DNA from: Promineifilum sp.
Lineage (GTDB): Bacteria; Chloroflexota; Anaerolineae; Promineifilales; Promineifilaceae
DNA length: 49,787 bases
Reading direction: 5' to 3'
NCBI GenBank assembly: GCA_017983515.1
Contig: JAGOBF010000020.1
Location: 1 to 49,787 of the forward strand
Below are positions 7,954 to 15,657 of the stretch, piece after piece. The notes below the pieces were generated by a model, which was not told where the DNA came from, did not search any database, and saw only the letters and a program-made list of their open reading frames with translations. The stretch's first letter is position 1; every line of letters begins with the position of its first letter. Made by a program: the position numbers and the translations under genes.

Positions 7954-9369
7954 ATGTCCGAGTTTGACGCAGTAGTCGTCGGTGCGGGGCCAAATGGTCT
8001 GGCGGCGGCCATCACGTTGGCCGAGGCCGGCTGTCGCGTGCTTCTGCTCGAAGCGCGGGAGACGATCGGGGGGGGCACGCGCACAGCCGAATGGACGCTC
8101 CCCGGCTTTCACCATGACGTGTGCTCCGCGGTGCATCCGCTGGGCGTGGGTTCGCCTTTTTTTCGTTGCTTGCCGCTAGAGGCGCATGGCCTGGCCTGGC
8201 TGTGGCCCGAATTGCCCCTGGCTCACCCGTTCGACGACGGCACGGCCGTAGCCCTGGCGCGCTCCGTCGCCGACACCGCGCTGGGGCTGGGCCTGGACGC
8301 CGCGGCCTATGAGCGCTTGATGTCGCCCCTGGTGGGTGAGTGGGGAAAATTGTTGTCATCATTGCTGGGGCCGTTGGGCATGCCGCGTCACCCGTTGGCC
8401 ATGACGCGCTTTGCCCGCGGGGCACTGCCGGCGGCCACGCTGGCCCGGCTTGCTTTTCGTGAGCCACGGGCGCGGGCGCTGTTAGCCGGGCTGGCGGCAC
8501 ACATTAGCTTGCCGCTGGAGTGGGCGACCACGGCCGCCTATGGCCTGATGCTCGGCCTGCTGGCCCACGCCGTAGGCTGGCCCGTTGCTCGGGGCGGCTC
8601 GCAGGCCATCGCCGCCGCGCTGGCGGCGCATCTGCGCTCCTTGGGGGGCACAATCGAGACCGGGCGGCGCATCGGTTCCCTGGCCGAGCTGCCGCCGGCG
8701 CGGGCCATGTTGTTCGATGTCGCCCCGCGCGGCCTGTTGTCGATTGCCGGCGACCGCTTGCCGGGGCATTACCGTCGCGCTCTGGAACGGTACCGCTATG
8801 GTCAGGGTGTTTTCAAGCTCGATTACGCGCTGTCGGAACCGGTGCCCTGGACCTCAACCGATGCGCGCCGGGCCGGAACGCTTCATCTGGGCGGGACGTT
8901 GGAGGAGATCGCCCAGTCGGAGCGAGAGATCTGGGCGCGGGTGCATCCGGAGCGGCCGTATGTGCTTGTGTCCCAACCCAGCCTGTTTGACTCCACGCGC
9001 GCGCCGCTGGGTCGCCATACCCTGTGGGCCTATTGTCACGTTCCCAGCGGCTCCACGGTCGATATGACGGCGCGCATCGAAGCCCAGATCGAGCGCTTTG
9101 CCCCCGGCTTCGGCGACTGCGTGCTGGCCCGCCACACGATGAACGCGACTGAATACGAAACCTATAACCCCAATTTCGTCGGCGGCGACATCAACACCGG
9201 AGCGCAAACCTGGCGGCAGTTGTTCACCCGGCCGACCCTTCGATTGAACCCTTATACCACTCCCTTACCCGACGTATTTCTCTGTTCGGCGGCCACGCCG
9301 CCGGGCGGCGGCGTTCACGGCATGTGCGGTTATCACGCGGCCCGAACGGCCCTGCGCCGCCGCTTCTGA
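7954..9369 (+). CDS. CrtI/PYROXD2-like FAD-dependent oxidoreductase
   Basis: 471 residues from ATG 7954; the longer frame from 7900 would overlap the STAS gene and lacks family sequence. The N-terminal dinucleotide-binding motif VVVGAGPNGLAAAITLAEAG is followed by LLLEARETIGGGTRT, the signature of phytoene-desaturase/amine-oxidase type flavoproteins, and the C-terminal FAD contact reads LCSAATPPGGGVHGM. Members of this group are annotated as phytoene dehydrogenase-related or PYROXD2-like; few have known substrates. No carotenoid genes are adjacent, so carotenoid desaturation is not supported. It sits 38 nt after the STAS gene, probably in the same transcript. Confidence 0.88.
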   Translation: MSEFDAVVVGAGPNGLAAAITLAEAGCRVLLLEARETIGGGTRTAEWTLPGFHHDVCSAVHPLGVGSPFFRCLPLEAHGLAWLWPELPLAHPFDDGTAVALARSVADTALGLGLDAAAYERLMSPLVGEWGKLLSSLLGPLGMPRHPLAMTRFARGALPAATLARLAFREPRARALLAGLAAHISLPLEWATTAAYGLMLGLLAHAVGWPVARGGSQAIAAALAAHLRSLGGTIETGRRIGSLAELPPARAMLFDVAPRGLLSIAGDRLPGHYRRALERYRYGQGVFKLDYALSEPVPWTSTDARRAGTLHLGGTLEEIAQSEREIWARVHPERPYVLVSQPSLFDSTRAPLGRHTLWAYCHVPSGSTVDMTARIEAQIERFAPGFGDCVLARHTMNATEYETYNPNFVGGDINTGAQTWRQLFTRPTLRLNPYTTPLPDVFLCSAATPPGGGVHGMCGYHAARTALRRRF

Positions 9370-9560
9370 GCCGTTGAGCCGCGCAGAAGATGCTGCCGCG
9401 GCGATACCGTTTTTTCCCGGACGTTGCCCTCGTGACACGGCCGCTAAATTCGGCTATCCTAGGTTTGGGCTGCTTCAATAGATGCTCGGGAAGTGAGCGA
9501 AATGCGCTAAATTTGTGTCCGATCGGGGACTGGCATCAGGCAGCTACGGGAAGTGTCGAG

Positions 9561-10298
9561 GTGGCTGAGCGAGATGGGCGTGGGGGGCGGTTAACGCGCG
9601 CGGATGTGGTCGAGCGGCTGAGCGCCGGCAAGGACCTCTCTTCCCTCAATCTGGCCGGCGCTTTACTCAACGACCTCGATTTGTCGGCCGTCAGGTTGAA
9701 TAAGGCGAATCTGGCCGATGCTGACTTGACCGGGGCGAATCTGAACCGGGCGGTGATGCCCGGCGTCGATCTCTCGCGGGCCTGTCTGAGCAATGCCAAC
9801 CTGTTCCAGGCCGATATGCGCCAGGCGCGACTGGAGCGCGCCGAACTACGGGGAGCCAATTTGCAGGGCGCGATGCTCCTGTGGGCCGACATGCGTTCGG
9901 CCGATCTGCGGTGGGCCAACCTGACCGGGGCCGACCTGCGCGGCACTCGGCTCAGTGACGCCGATCTTCGGTGGGGAATTCTGAGTGCGGCCAACCTGAG
10001 TGAGGCGCTAATGTGGGGTACAAACCTCGAAAAGGCCATCATGCAAGAGGCCAATCTGGTCGGGGCGGATCTTAGCCGGGCCCATTGCGCCGGGGCCATA
10101 TTGTGGGGCGCTGACCTGACCGAGGCCAACCTGCACTGGGCGGATTTCAGCGACGTCGATCTGCGCCAGACACTCATTACTTCGAATCAGCTGGACCAGG
10201 TGAGCTCGCTGGCCGGGGCCATACTCCCGGCCGATACATCCGTCCTTTCGCGGCTCCGGCGCGAGCTAGGACGGCGCATCAAACCTCATGAGTTGTAA
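9561..10298 (+). CDS. Pentapeptide-repeat protein
   Basis: From about residue 30 of this start the protein is built of A(D/N)LXX pentapeptides (ANLADADLTGANLNRAV; ADLRWANLTGADLRG), about 30 units, which should fold as a right-handed quadrilateral beta-helix. A GTG at 9561 is proposed because the repeat-associated segment LTRADVVERLSAGKDL follows it; an in-frame ATG at 9390 would add 57 residues with no family character. The start is uncertain. The stop abuts the aconitase X ATG (TAAATG). Function is not predictable; some members mimic DNA and protect gyrase, but nothing here indicates that. Confidence 0.85.
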   Translation: MAERDGRGGRLTRADVVERLSAGKDLSSLNLAGALLNDLDLSAVRLNKANLADADLTGANLNRAVMPGVDLSRACLSNANLFQADMRQARLERAELRGANLQGAMLLWADMRSADLRWANLTGADLRGTRLSDADLRWGILSAANLSEALMWGTNLEKAIMQEANLVGADLSRAHCAGAILWGADLTEANLHWADFSDVDLRQTLITSNQLDQVSSLAGAILPADTSVLSRLRRELGRRIKPHEL

Positions 10299-12080
10299 AT
10301 GGATAATGTAATACCGACCTTGACCGAGCGCGACGAGGCGCTGCTGGCAGGCGAAATGGGCGCGGCGGCGCAGATGGCGATGCGTATTCTGGTGACGATG
10401 GCCGGCGTCTATGGCGCGGAGCGCTTGCTCGACATCGAGTCGGCCCACATCGACGGTTGCCTCTATCACGGCTATTCCGGGCTGGAATTCGCCGAGCGGC
10501 TCGCTGCCGGCGGGGCGCAGGTCGTTGTGCCCACAACGCTCAACGTCGGGGCGATGGATCTGATCCACCCGGAGGTTTTCCAGGGTACGGAGCAAGTCGG
10601 GCAGTGGGCGTCGCGAATGATGCGCGCCTATGAGGCCATGGGCTGCCGGCCCACGTTCACCTGCGCCCCCTATCAGGCCCTGCACCGGCCGCCGCTGGGC
10701 GCGCAGATCGCCTGGGCCGAGAGCAACGCCATCGTCTTCGCCAACTCCGTGTTGGGCGCGCGCACCAACCGCTATGGCGACTTCATCGACATCTGCTGCG
10801 CCATCACCGGCCGCGCGCCCGATGTCGGCCTACACCGGTCGGAGAACCGGGCCGGACAACTTCTCTTCCGGCTGACGGGTATCCCGGATCGGTTGTTGCG
10901 CGAGGACGTGTTGTTCCCGGTACTGGGCTACTGGCTGGGCGCACGGACGGGCACGAAAATACCAGTCATCGAGGGATTACGACCCGATACGACCGAAGAT
11001 CAGCTCAAGGCGCTGGGGGCGGCGGCGGCCTCGTCGGGCGGGGTAGCGTTATTCCACGCCGCCGGCGTGACGCCCGAAGCGCCGACAATTGAAGCGGCCT
11101 TTCAGGGGCATGGGCCGGAGGCGATCTTCGAAGTCACGCTCGACGATTTAAAGGGTACGCTGGGTGTCCTGTCGACAACGGTCGACGGGCCGATCAACGT
11201 CGTCGCTCTGGGCAGCCCCCACTTCTCGCTCGACGAGTTCGCCCGGCTGCTGCCATTGGTCGAGCAGTATCCGCCGCACGCCGGCGTGGAGTTCATCGTC
11301 TGTACCCACCGGCTCGCCCTCGCGGCGCTGCAGCAGCGCGGCTGGCTGGATCGGCTGCGGGCGGCCGGCGTACAAATCATCGTCGATACCTGTGTCGTCG
11401 TCACGCCCATCGTGCGGTCGCGCGGCGGCGTGCTGATGACCAACTCCGGCAAGTTCGCCCACTACTCGCCGGGCAACATCGGTTTGCAGGTCGTCTACGG
11501 TAGCCTGGAGGAGTGCGTGCGGTCGGCCGCGGCCGGGGAAGTGTGGCGCGACGCTGAGCTATGGGCAGGGACGGAGGCGAGCAGGGAGAGGGCGGAAGAT
11601 TCAGTAGGTCTGTCTTCAGTACATCCGTCGCCGGCGGGATCTGAATTCGTCACGCATCATTCGTCACCGGCTACGAGCAGCCGTGCTCTTGTCGTCGGTG
11701 AAGCGGCCGGCACCGTGCTCACCCTTGACGCGCCGCTCAGCCTGTGGGGCGGACTGGATCCGGAGACGGGCGACATCATCGATCAACGCCACCCGCAATG
11801 GCAGGCCAACGTGACCGGAAAAGTATTGGTGATGCCCATCGGCAAGGGCAGCAGCAGCGCCAGCAGCATCCTGCTGGAGGCGGTGCGGCTGGGCACGGCT
11901 CCGGCGGCTATCCTGCTGGCCGAACCGGACGCGATATTGGCGTTGGGCGCGGCCGTGGCGCGGGAGCTGTATGGGGTTGGGCCGCCGGTGGTGGTTTTGA
12001 ATCGCGAGAGATACGACCAAATCCGAGACGGTGATCCGCTCGACCTGTCCGGTTTACTCGACAGCGTGCGGGCGGAATAA
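10299..12080 (+). CDS. Aconitase X, catalytic and swivel domains on one chain
   Basis: 593 residues. Residues 1 to about 415 match the DUF521 (AcnX large) domain: LTERDEALLAGEMG, SAHIDGCLYHG, CRPTFTCAPYQAL, a DICCAITGRAPDVGLH segment, and DTCVVVTPI near the end; several of these Cys are candidate Fe-S ligands. Residues about 466-593 match the small DUF126 domain (ALVVGEAAGTVLTLDAPLSLWGG, GKGSSSASSILLEAVRLG, PAAILLAEPD). AcnX enzymes are dehydratases, known for cis-3-hydroxyproline and, in archaea, phosphomevalonate; which applies here cannot be read from sequence. The inter-domain linker (about 415-465) is low complexity and includes a dispersed repeat word (see findings). Confidence 0.9.
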   Translation: MDNVIPTLTERDEALLAGEMGAAAQMAMRILVTMAGVYGAERLLDIESAHIDGCLYHGYSGLEFAERLAAGGAQVVVPTTLNVGAMDLIHPEVFQGTEQVGQWASRMMRAYEAMGCRPTFTCAPYQALHRPPLGAQIAWAESNAIVFANSVLGARTNRYGDFIDICCAITGRAPDVGLHRSENRAGQLLFRLTGIPDRLLREDVLFPVLGYWLGARTGTKIPVIEGLRPDTTEDQLKALGAAAASSGGVALFHAAGVTPEAPTIEAAFQGHGPEAIFEVTLDDLKGTLGVLSTTVDGPINVVALGSPHFSLDEFARLLPLVEQYPPHAGVEFIVCTHRLALAALQQRGWLDRLRAAGVQIIVDTCVVVTPIVRSRGGVLMTNSGKFAHYSPGNIGLQVVYGSLEECVRSAAAGEVWRDAELWAGTEASRERAEDSVGLSSVHPSPAGSEFVTHHSSPATSSRALVVGEAAGTVLTLDAPLSLWGGLDPETGDIIDQRHPQWQANVTGKVLVMPIGKGSSSASSILLEAVRLGTAPAAILLAEPDAILALGAAVARELYGVGPPVVVLNRERYDQIRDGDPLDLSGLLDSVRAE

Positions 12081-12082
12081 AT

Positions 12083-12841
12083 TTGCAAGAGCTTGAGGTG
12101 ACGACATTGAATCAGAATGCTCAAGTGTGCGGGGTCATAAGCGGTCTATATCGCTATCCCGTCAAGTCCATGCGCGGCGAGTCCCTCCCAGAGGCCCACC
12201 TTTCCTGGCATGGGCTGGATGGCGACCGCCGCTATGCCTTCGTTCGTCAGGGAGCGAACAGTGGGTTTCCCTGGTTCACCGGACGCGAGCTGCCGCAACT
12301 CCTGCTCTATACGCCGCGCCTGCTCCAGCCGGAAGAGCCGCATCAATCACCTGTTGAGGTCACGACGCCCGATGGCCGCCGGCTCTTGCTGGATGCCCCG
12401 GAACTGACGGCTGAATTGGACCAGGCTTACGGGAAACCAATCTTCCTCTTCAGGCTCGGCCGCGGCGCGTTCGACAGCCAGGTATTGTCCCTGATGTCCA
12501 CGGCCAGTGTGACTGCTCTTGGCGAGAGCGCGATGATGCCCCTGGAGAGCAGCCGTTTTCGCCAGAACATCCTGATCGAAACGCGAGACGGCCGCCCGTT
12601 CCAGGAAGAAGAATGGCTGGATCGGGTGCTCATCTTTGGTTCCAATCTGGATGGGCCACGCGTCCGAATTAATCGACGCATCGTTCGCTGTGTCATGGTC
12701 AACATCGATCCGGGCACGGCCGAGCGCGACCCCCGCGTTCTGAAAACGGTGGCGCAAACACGGGACAGTTGTGCCGGCGTTTACGCGTCCGTGGAAAAGC
12801 CGGGGATCGTTCGCGTGGGCGATCCGGTGACTATCATGTGA
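12083..12841 (+). CDS. MOSC-domain protein (N-terminal beta-barrel plus MOSC)
   Basis: About 252 residues. The N-terminal MOSC beta-barrel signature reads LYRYPVKSMRGESL, and DGDRRYAFV follows. The C-terminal MOSC domain contains RFRQNILIE and RIVRCVMVNIDPGT, whose Cys is the conserved candidate molybdenum/sulfur ligand. The family includes the mARC and YiiM/YcbX-type molybdenum proteins, which reduce N-hydroxylated substrates or bind sulfurated Moco. The frame opens at TTG 12083, two nucleotides after the aconitase X stop; an in-frame GTG at 12098 is an alternative and the true start is unclear. It is the last gene of this plus-strand run. Confidence 0.88.
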   Translation: MQELEVTTLNQNAQVCGVISGLYRYPVKSMRGESLPEAHLSWHGLDGDRRYAFVRQGANSGFPWFTGRELPQLLLYTPRLLQPEEPHQSPVEVTTPDGRRLLLDAPELTAELDQAYGKPIFLFRLGRGAFDSQVLSLMSTASVTALGESAMMPLESSRFRQNILIETRDGRPFQEEEWLDRVLIFGSNLDGPRVRINRRIVRCVMVNIDPGTAERDPRVLKTVAQTRDSCAGVYASVEKPGIVRVGDPVTIM

Positions 12842-12930
12842 CGGTGTTGCTGAAAAAACACGCGGTTCCGGCCGTGAAGCTGCGTGATCTATTCCATGCC
12901 GGCGTGCTAGAGAGATAGTTTGCTCTGTTC

Positions 12931-14477
12931 TTATCCCCGCTGGATGGGATGCGTCATTTCGCTCAGCCCATCCGAAGACTCGGTGTGTTGTTTGTCATAC
13001 GCGCCGGGCGATTTACGTAGCCAGATACTCAACGACTCCGGCTCCATCGTCTGCTGGATGACGCGCAGCAGTTCGGTTGTCAATTGTTCCAGGTCAGTCT
13101 CGTTACGCACGGTGGCGGCGAAAGCCTCGATCGTCTTTTCGGCGTCGTAGCGGGATCGGTTGAAACGACGGTCGATGACGTCCTGCACCCGGCGACGGAT
13201 GGGGAAGAAAAGGACGGCGATGAGCAGAGTCGAGAGGACGACGGCGACATCCGATTGGCCGATCAAGGGTGTCATGAGGCGCTGCAGAACGACGATGCTG
13301 CCGAAGTAGACCAGCGCCAGCAGGGCGGTGATGATGGCATAGCTGGTGGTGCGGCGGATGATGACATCAATGTCGAAGAGGCGATAGCGCAACATGCCGA
13401 TCGTAAGCGATAGGGGCAAGATGAAAAGTAAGAGACCGACCCAGTTACCCGCCTCAAAATCCAGTTGCGAAACACCTAGCAAGGAGAGGACGAAGACGAG
13501 AACCACTGGGAGCACGAGACCGGCTCCAAAGCCGAGGGCGATCCAGCGCAACTGCGCCCTCGCCACCTATCGCGAACGGTCAGGAAGTTGTGAATCAGAC
13601 AGATGACCATTGTAGCGACGAAGATGAGCATTGAAACCGTCAGCCCAGCCGTGATCAGCGTCGCGCCGGGCGACGGGTCGCGTGTGACAACGATGAAAAG
13701 CACGAAGGCCGCTTCCAGAACGGCGAAGCCGCCGTAGAGCGCCGCCGGCAGTAGGCGTGGGAATCGTCGCAGCGGCCATTTGCGCACCGGATATACCAGC
13801 GCCAGCAGCGTAAGCGATGGGGCCAGTATCCAGGCCCAGCCGGTGGCATAGAACTCGACCAGAAATGCCAGCAACGGTGGGTAGGTGTAGTGGTAGAGGT
13901 TGAAGACCATGCCCAGGCTACCGGCGAAGAAGCTGAAGGCTAGGAGCATATAGCGCGTGCCGGCCAGTCCGGGCCGCAAAAAGAAGGCCACGGCCGCCAG
14001 GAGCAAGAGACCGCCGTAGAGTACCAGATCGCGCAGATCGCCGAACTGGCTCAGGAGTAGATCGGAAGGGGTCAGTAACACCAATGGCACGGCGACGTCG
14101 ATGGTTTGCCCGGCGCGCTCGACGGTGTAGCGTAGAACCTGACCCGCTTGCAGGTCGTCCGGGAATGGCGGCAGAATGTCCGGTGTCAGGGGGCGGCCGT
14201 CGATAGCCAGCACGTAATCGCCCGGCTGGAGTTTGGATGATTCGTCGGCCAAACTGGACTCCATCTGCCATGGCCCGCCGGCCACGGTCACGCTCTCGGT
14301 GCGGATAGTCCAGCCATCGGTCGGATAGGGGAGGGCGGCCAGCGCGCTTAGAATGGGGAAAATGAGGATCAGCACGGCCGCGGCCAGGGTCAGCCACGCA
14401 CCGCGGTCCCAATGGCGTCCGTCTCGTCTGTCAATCGTCTCCGGCCGGGTTATCTTTACCCCTTTACTGGAACTCAT
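12931..14477 (-). pseudogene. PDZ-like membrane sensor, paralogue of 2273-3763, with a 1-nt frameshift
   Basis: Two minus-strand frames (14477 to about 13566, then 13566 to 12931) together give one protein of the same design as 2273-3763: TM helix, PYPTDGW motif, PDZ-like stretch (KLQPGDYVLAIDGRPL), TM bundle, MLRYRLFDIDVIIRRTTSYA, and an end just past the first GAF strand (SLSIWLRK). The frame breaks at 13566, in a TVRDR-ARAQLRW context where the paralogue reads TMRDAVSRAQLLW; adding one G to the GG there restores it. It could be a true loss-of-function or a base-call error. The start is ATG 14477, since the direct-repeat promoter copy 4 lies just upstream, inside a longer open frame. Confidence 0.8.
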
Positions 14478-14483
14478 GCAAAC

Positions 14484-14516
14484 AGTATAAAGGCCGATCG
14501 TCTCCTGATCGTTACG
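14484..14516 (-). promoter_or_regulatory. SARP-type direct-repeat promoter, copy 4
   Basis: Read on the minus strand: CGTA, ACGATC (14512-14507), ACGATC (14501-14496), then exactly 6 nt, then TATACT (14489-14484). The sensor ATG at 14477 is 6 nt after the -10, so the transcript would be leaderless. A half-site with TTTCGTAACGATC lies further upstream at 14548-14560. The arrangement is the same as copies 1 and 3, which serve the paralogous sensor operon and the phosphatase operon. Confidence 0.7.
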
Positions 14517-14589
14517 AAACTCCCCTCCCGGAAACAAAATCGCGCGGGATCGTTACGAAAAAAATCAAAATCATCATCACAAGTGTCTG

Positions 14590-14598
14590 TGGTACAAT
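14590..14598 (+). promoter_or_regulatory. Extended -10 promoter of the toxin-antitoxin pair
   Basis: TGG followed by TACAAT at 14593-14598 is a good extended -10, about 30 nt upstream of the antitoxin start; no convincing -35 is visible. A ribosome binding site GAGG lies at 14615-14618. Confidence 0.45.
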
Positions 14599-14627
14599 AG
14601 GGGCAATTCAACATGAGGTAAATGATC

Positions 14628-14831
14628 ATGATGAACACGATATGGGCTGTCGTGAAAGATGGGAAAATATTACCCAACGAACCAATTGAACTTCAAGACG
14701 GACAACGGGTACTGGTAACGATCCTGAACGACGAAGAAAAAGATTTCTGGAGGAATGCCTCAGCCAGTTCTTTAGACACCATTTGGGATAATCTGGAGGA
14801 TGATGTCTATGCCGAGCTTCTCGCGGCATGA
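14628..14831 (+). CDS. Small antitoxin-like protein, partner of the MazF-type toxin
   Basis: About 67 residues; ATG codons occur at 14622, 14628 and 14631, and the middle one has the best spacing to GAGG at 14615-14618. The N-terminus (IWAVVKDGKILPNEPIELQDGQRVLVTI) resembles short beta-hairpin antitoxins of the DUF104/DUF2281 or AF2212-like type, and the C-terminus is acidic (DTIWDNLEDDVYAELL), as expected for a toxin-blocking tail. It overlaps the toxin gene by about 20 nt. In such pairs the complex usually represses its own promoter, but no operator was identified here. Confidence 0.75.
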   Translation: MMNTIWAVVKDGKILPNEPIELQDGQRVLVTILNDEEKDFWRNASASSLDTIWDNLEDDVYAELLAA

Positions 14832-15138
14832 GGTCGTGCTTGTTCGGTATCCTTTTTCTGACTTCTCCGCGGGCAAAGTCAGACCAGCCATTATCGTGAG
14901 TGTCGAGCATTCATCAGAGGACCTGATTATCGTGGCCCTGACCAGTCGAAGAGAGCGACTATTACCAGGGGAATTTTTGTTGAAAGGTTGGCAAGCAGCC
15001 GGCCTTAATGTACCGACTGTCGTCAAACGAGGGGTTTATACGGTGAGCGGCTCGCTGATTGCCCGTGTGATTGGTTCGGTAGCTCCCGAAGATCAGGCGT
15101 CTTTAGATAACTCTCTGCGGCTTTGGTTAGGCCTCTAA
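14809..15138 (+). CDS. MazF/PemK-family mRNA interferase toxin
   Basis: About 109 residues from ATG 14809, which has CTGGAGG nine nucleotides upstream; ATGs at 14800 and 14803 are also in frame. The N-terminal motif VLVRYPFSDFSAGKVRPAIIVS is the PemK/MazF signature, and the protein has the family length. It is expected to be a ribosome-independent endoribonuclease, neutralised by the upstream antitoxin. The start lies inside the antitoxin frame, which is typical of such operons and gives coupled translation. Confidence 0.9.
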   Translation: MPSFSRHEVVLVRYPFSDFSAGKVRPAIIVSVEHSSEDLIIVALTSRRERLLPGEFLLKGWQAAGLNVPTVVKRGVYTVSGSLIARVIGSVAPEDQASLDNSLRLWLGL

Positions 15139-15153
15139 ACCGGGTGACGTTTT

Positions 15154-15588
15154 TTATTCCTCCGTCTCAAACGCCAGAAAAGCTCGCCGCTTGTCTCCTT
15201 CGCCGCGCTCGATGAATGAGGCCCGCACCGACCGGCCGATCCAGGCGATGTCCGGCTGCTTGCCGTCCACGCCCAGCAATTGCGCGCTGAGGCGCGGCCC
15301 CTCCTCCAACTCGACAATCCCGGCCACGTAAGGCGTTTTGCGGTCAAAACCGGCGTCGATCATCGCTGTCGTGCCGATGTAGACCGACGTGAAGGCGGCC
15401 AGCTTGCCGCGGCCCGAGAGTTCGACCCATTCCATGTCCGCGCCGTGGGTAGTCGGGTCGATCGGCCGCGGCGGCACGAATACCTCGCCCGTCTCGCGGT
15501 TGCGCGAACCCATCAGCTTGCCCTCGTTCATGTAGGCCTGAAACGATACGGACGTGAACGGCCGGTCGGTAGTTGTTCGTTCGGTCAT
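15154..15588 (-). CDS. DUF35 OB-fold protein lacking zinc ligands
   Basis: 144 residues. The OB-fold part (ADMEWVELSGRGKLAAFT, PYVAGIVELEEGPRL, GRSVRASFIERGEG) matches the acyl-CoA-associated DUF35 family, which partners SCP-x type thiolases and forms a complex with them. The N-terminal rubredoxin-like zinc ribbon is present in outline (GSRNRETGEVFVPPRPID), but all four expected Cys are missing. It follows the thiolase gene on the same strand, 69 nt downstream, so co-transcription and complex formation are likely. Confidence 0.88.
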   Translation of the reverse strand: MTERTTTDRPFTSVSFQAYMNEGKLMGSRNRETGEVFVPPRPIDPTTHGADMEWVELSGRGKLAAFTSVYIGTTAMIDAGFDRKTPYVAGIVELEEGPRLSAQLLGVDGKQPDIAWIGRSVRASFIERGEGDKRRAFLAFETEE

Positions 15589-15657
15589 GGTCAGTCTCCT
15601 TTTCGGATCATAGCCCGCGGCCGGAAGCCTGTCTGGCCGTGGTCTGTCGCCGCTTCC

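Noticed and set aside
129..12592. Very frequent CGGCCG/GACGGCCG words on both strands
   Set aside because: They mostly encode Asp-Gly-Arg or Ala-Ala-Gly in high-GC genes; without a count against codon-shuffled controls I cannot claim a signal beyond composition.
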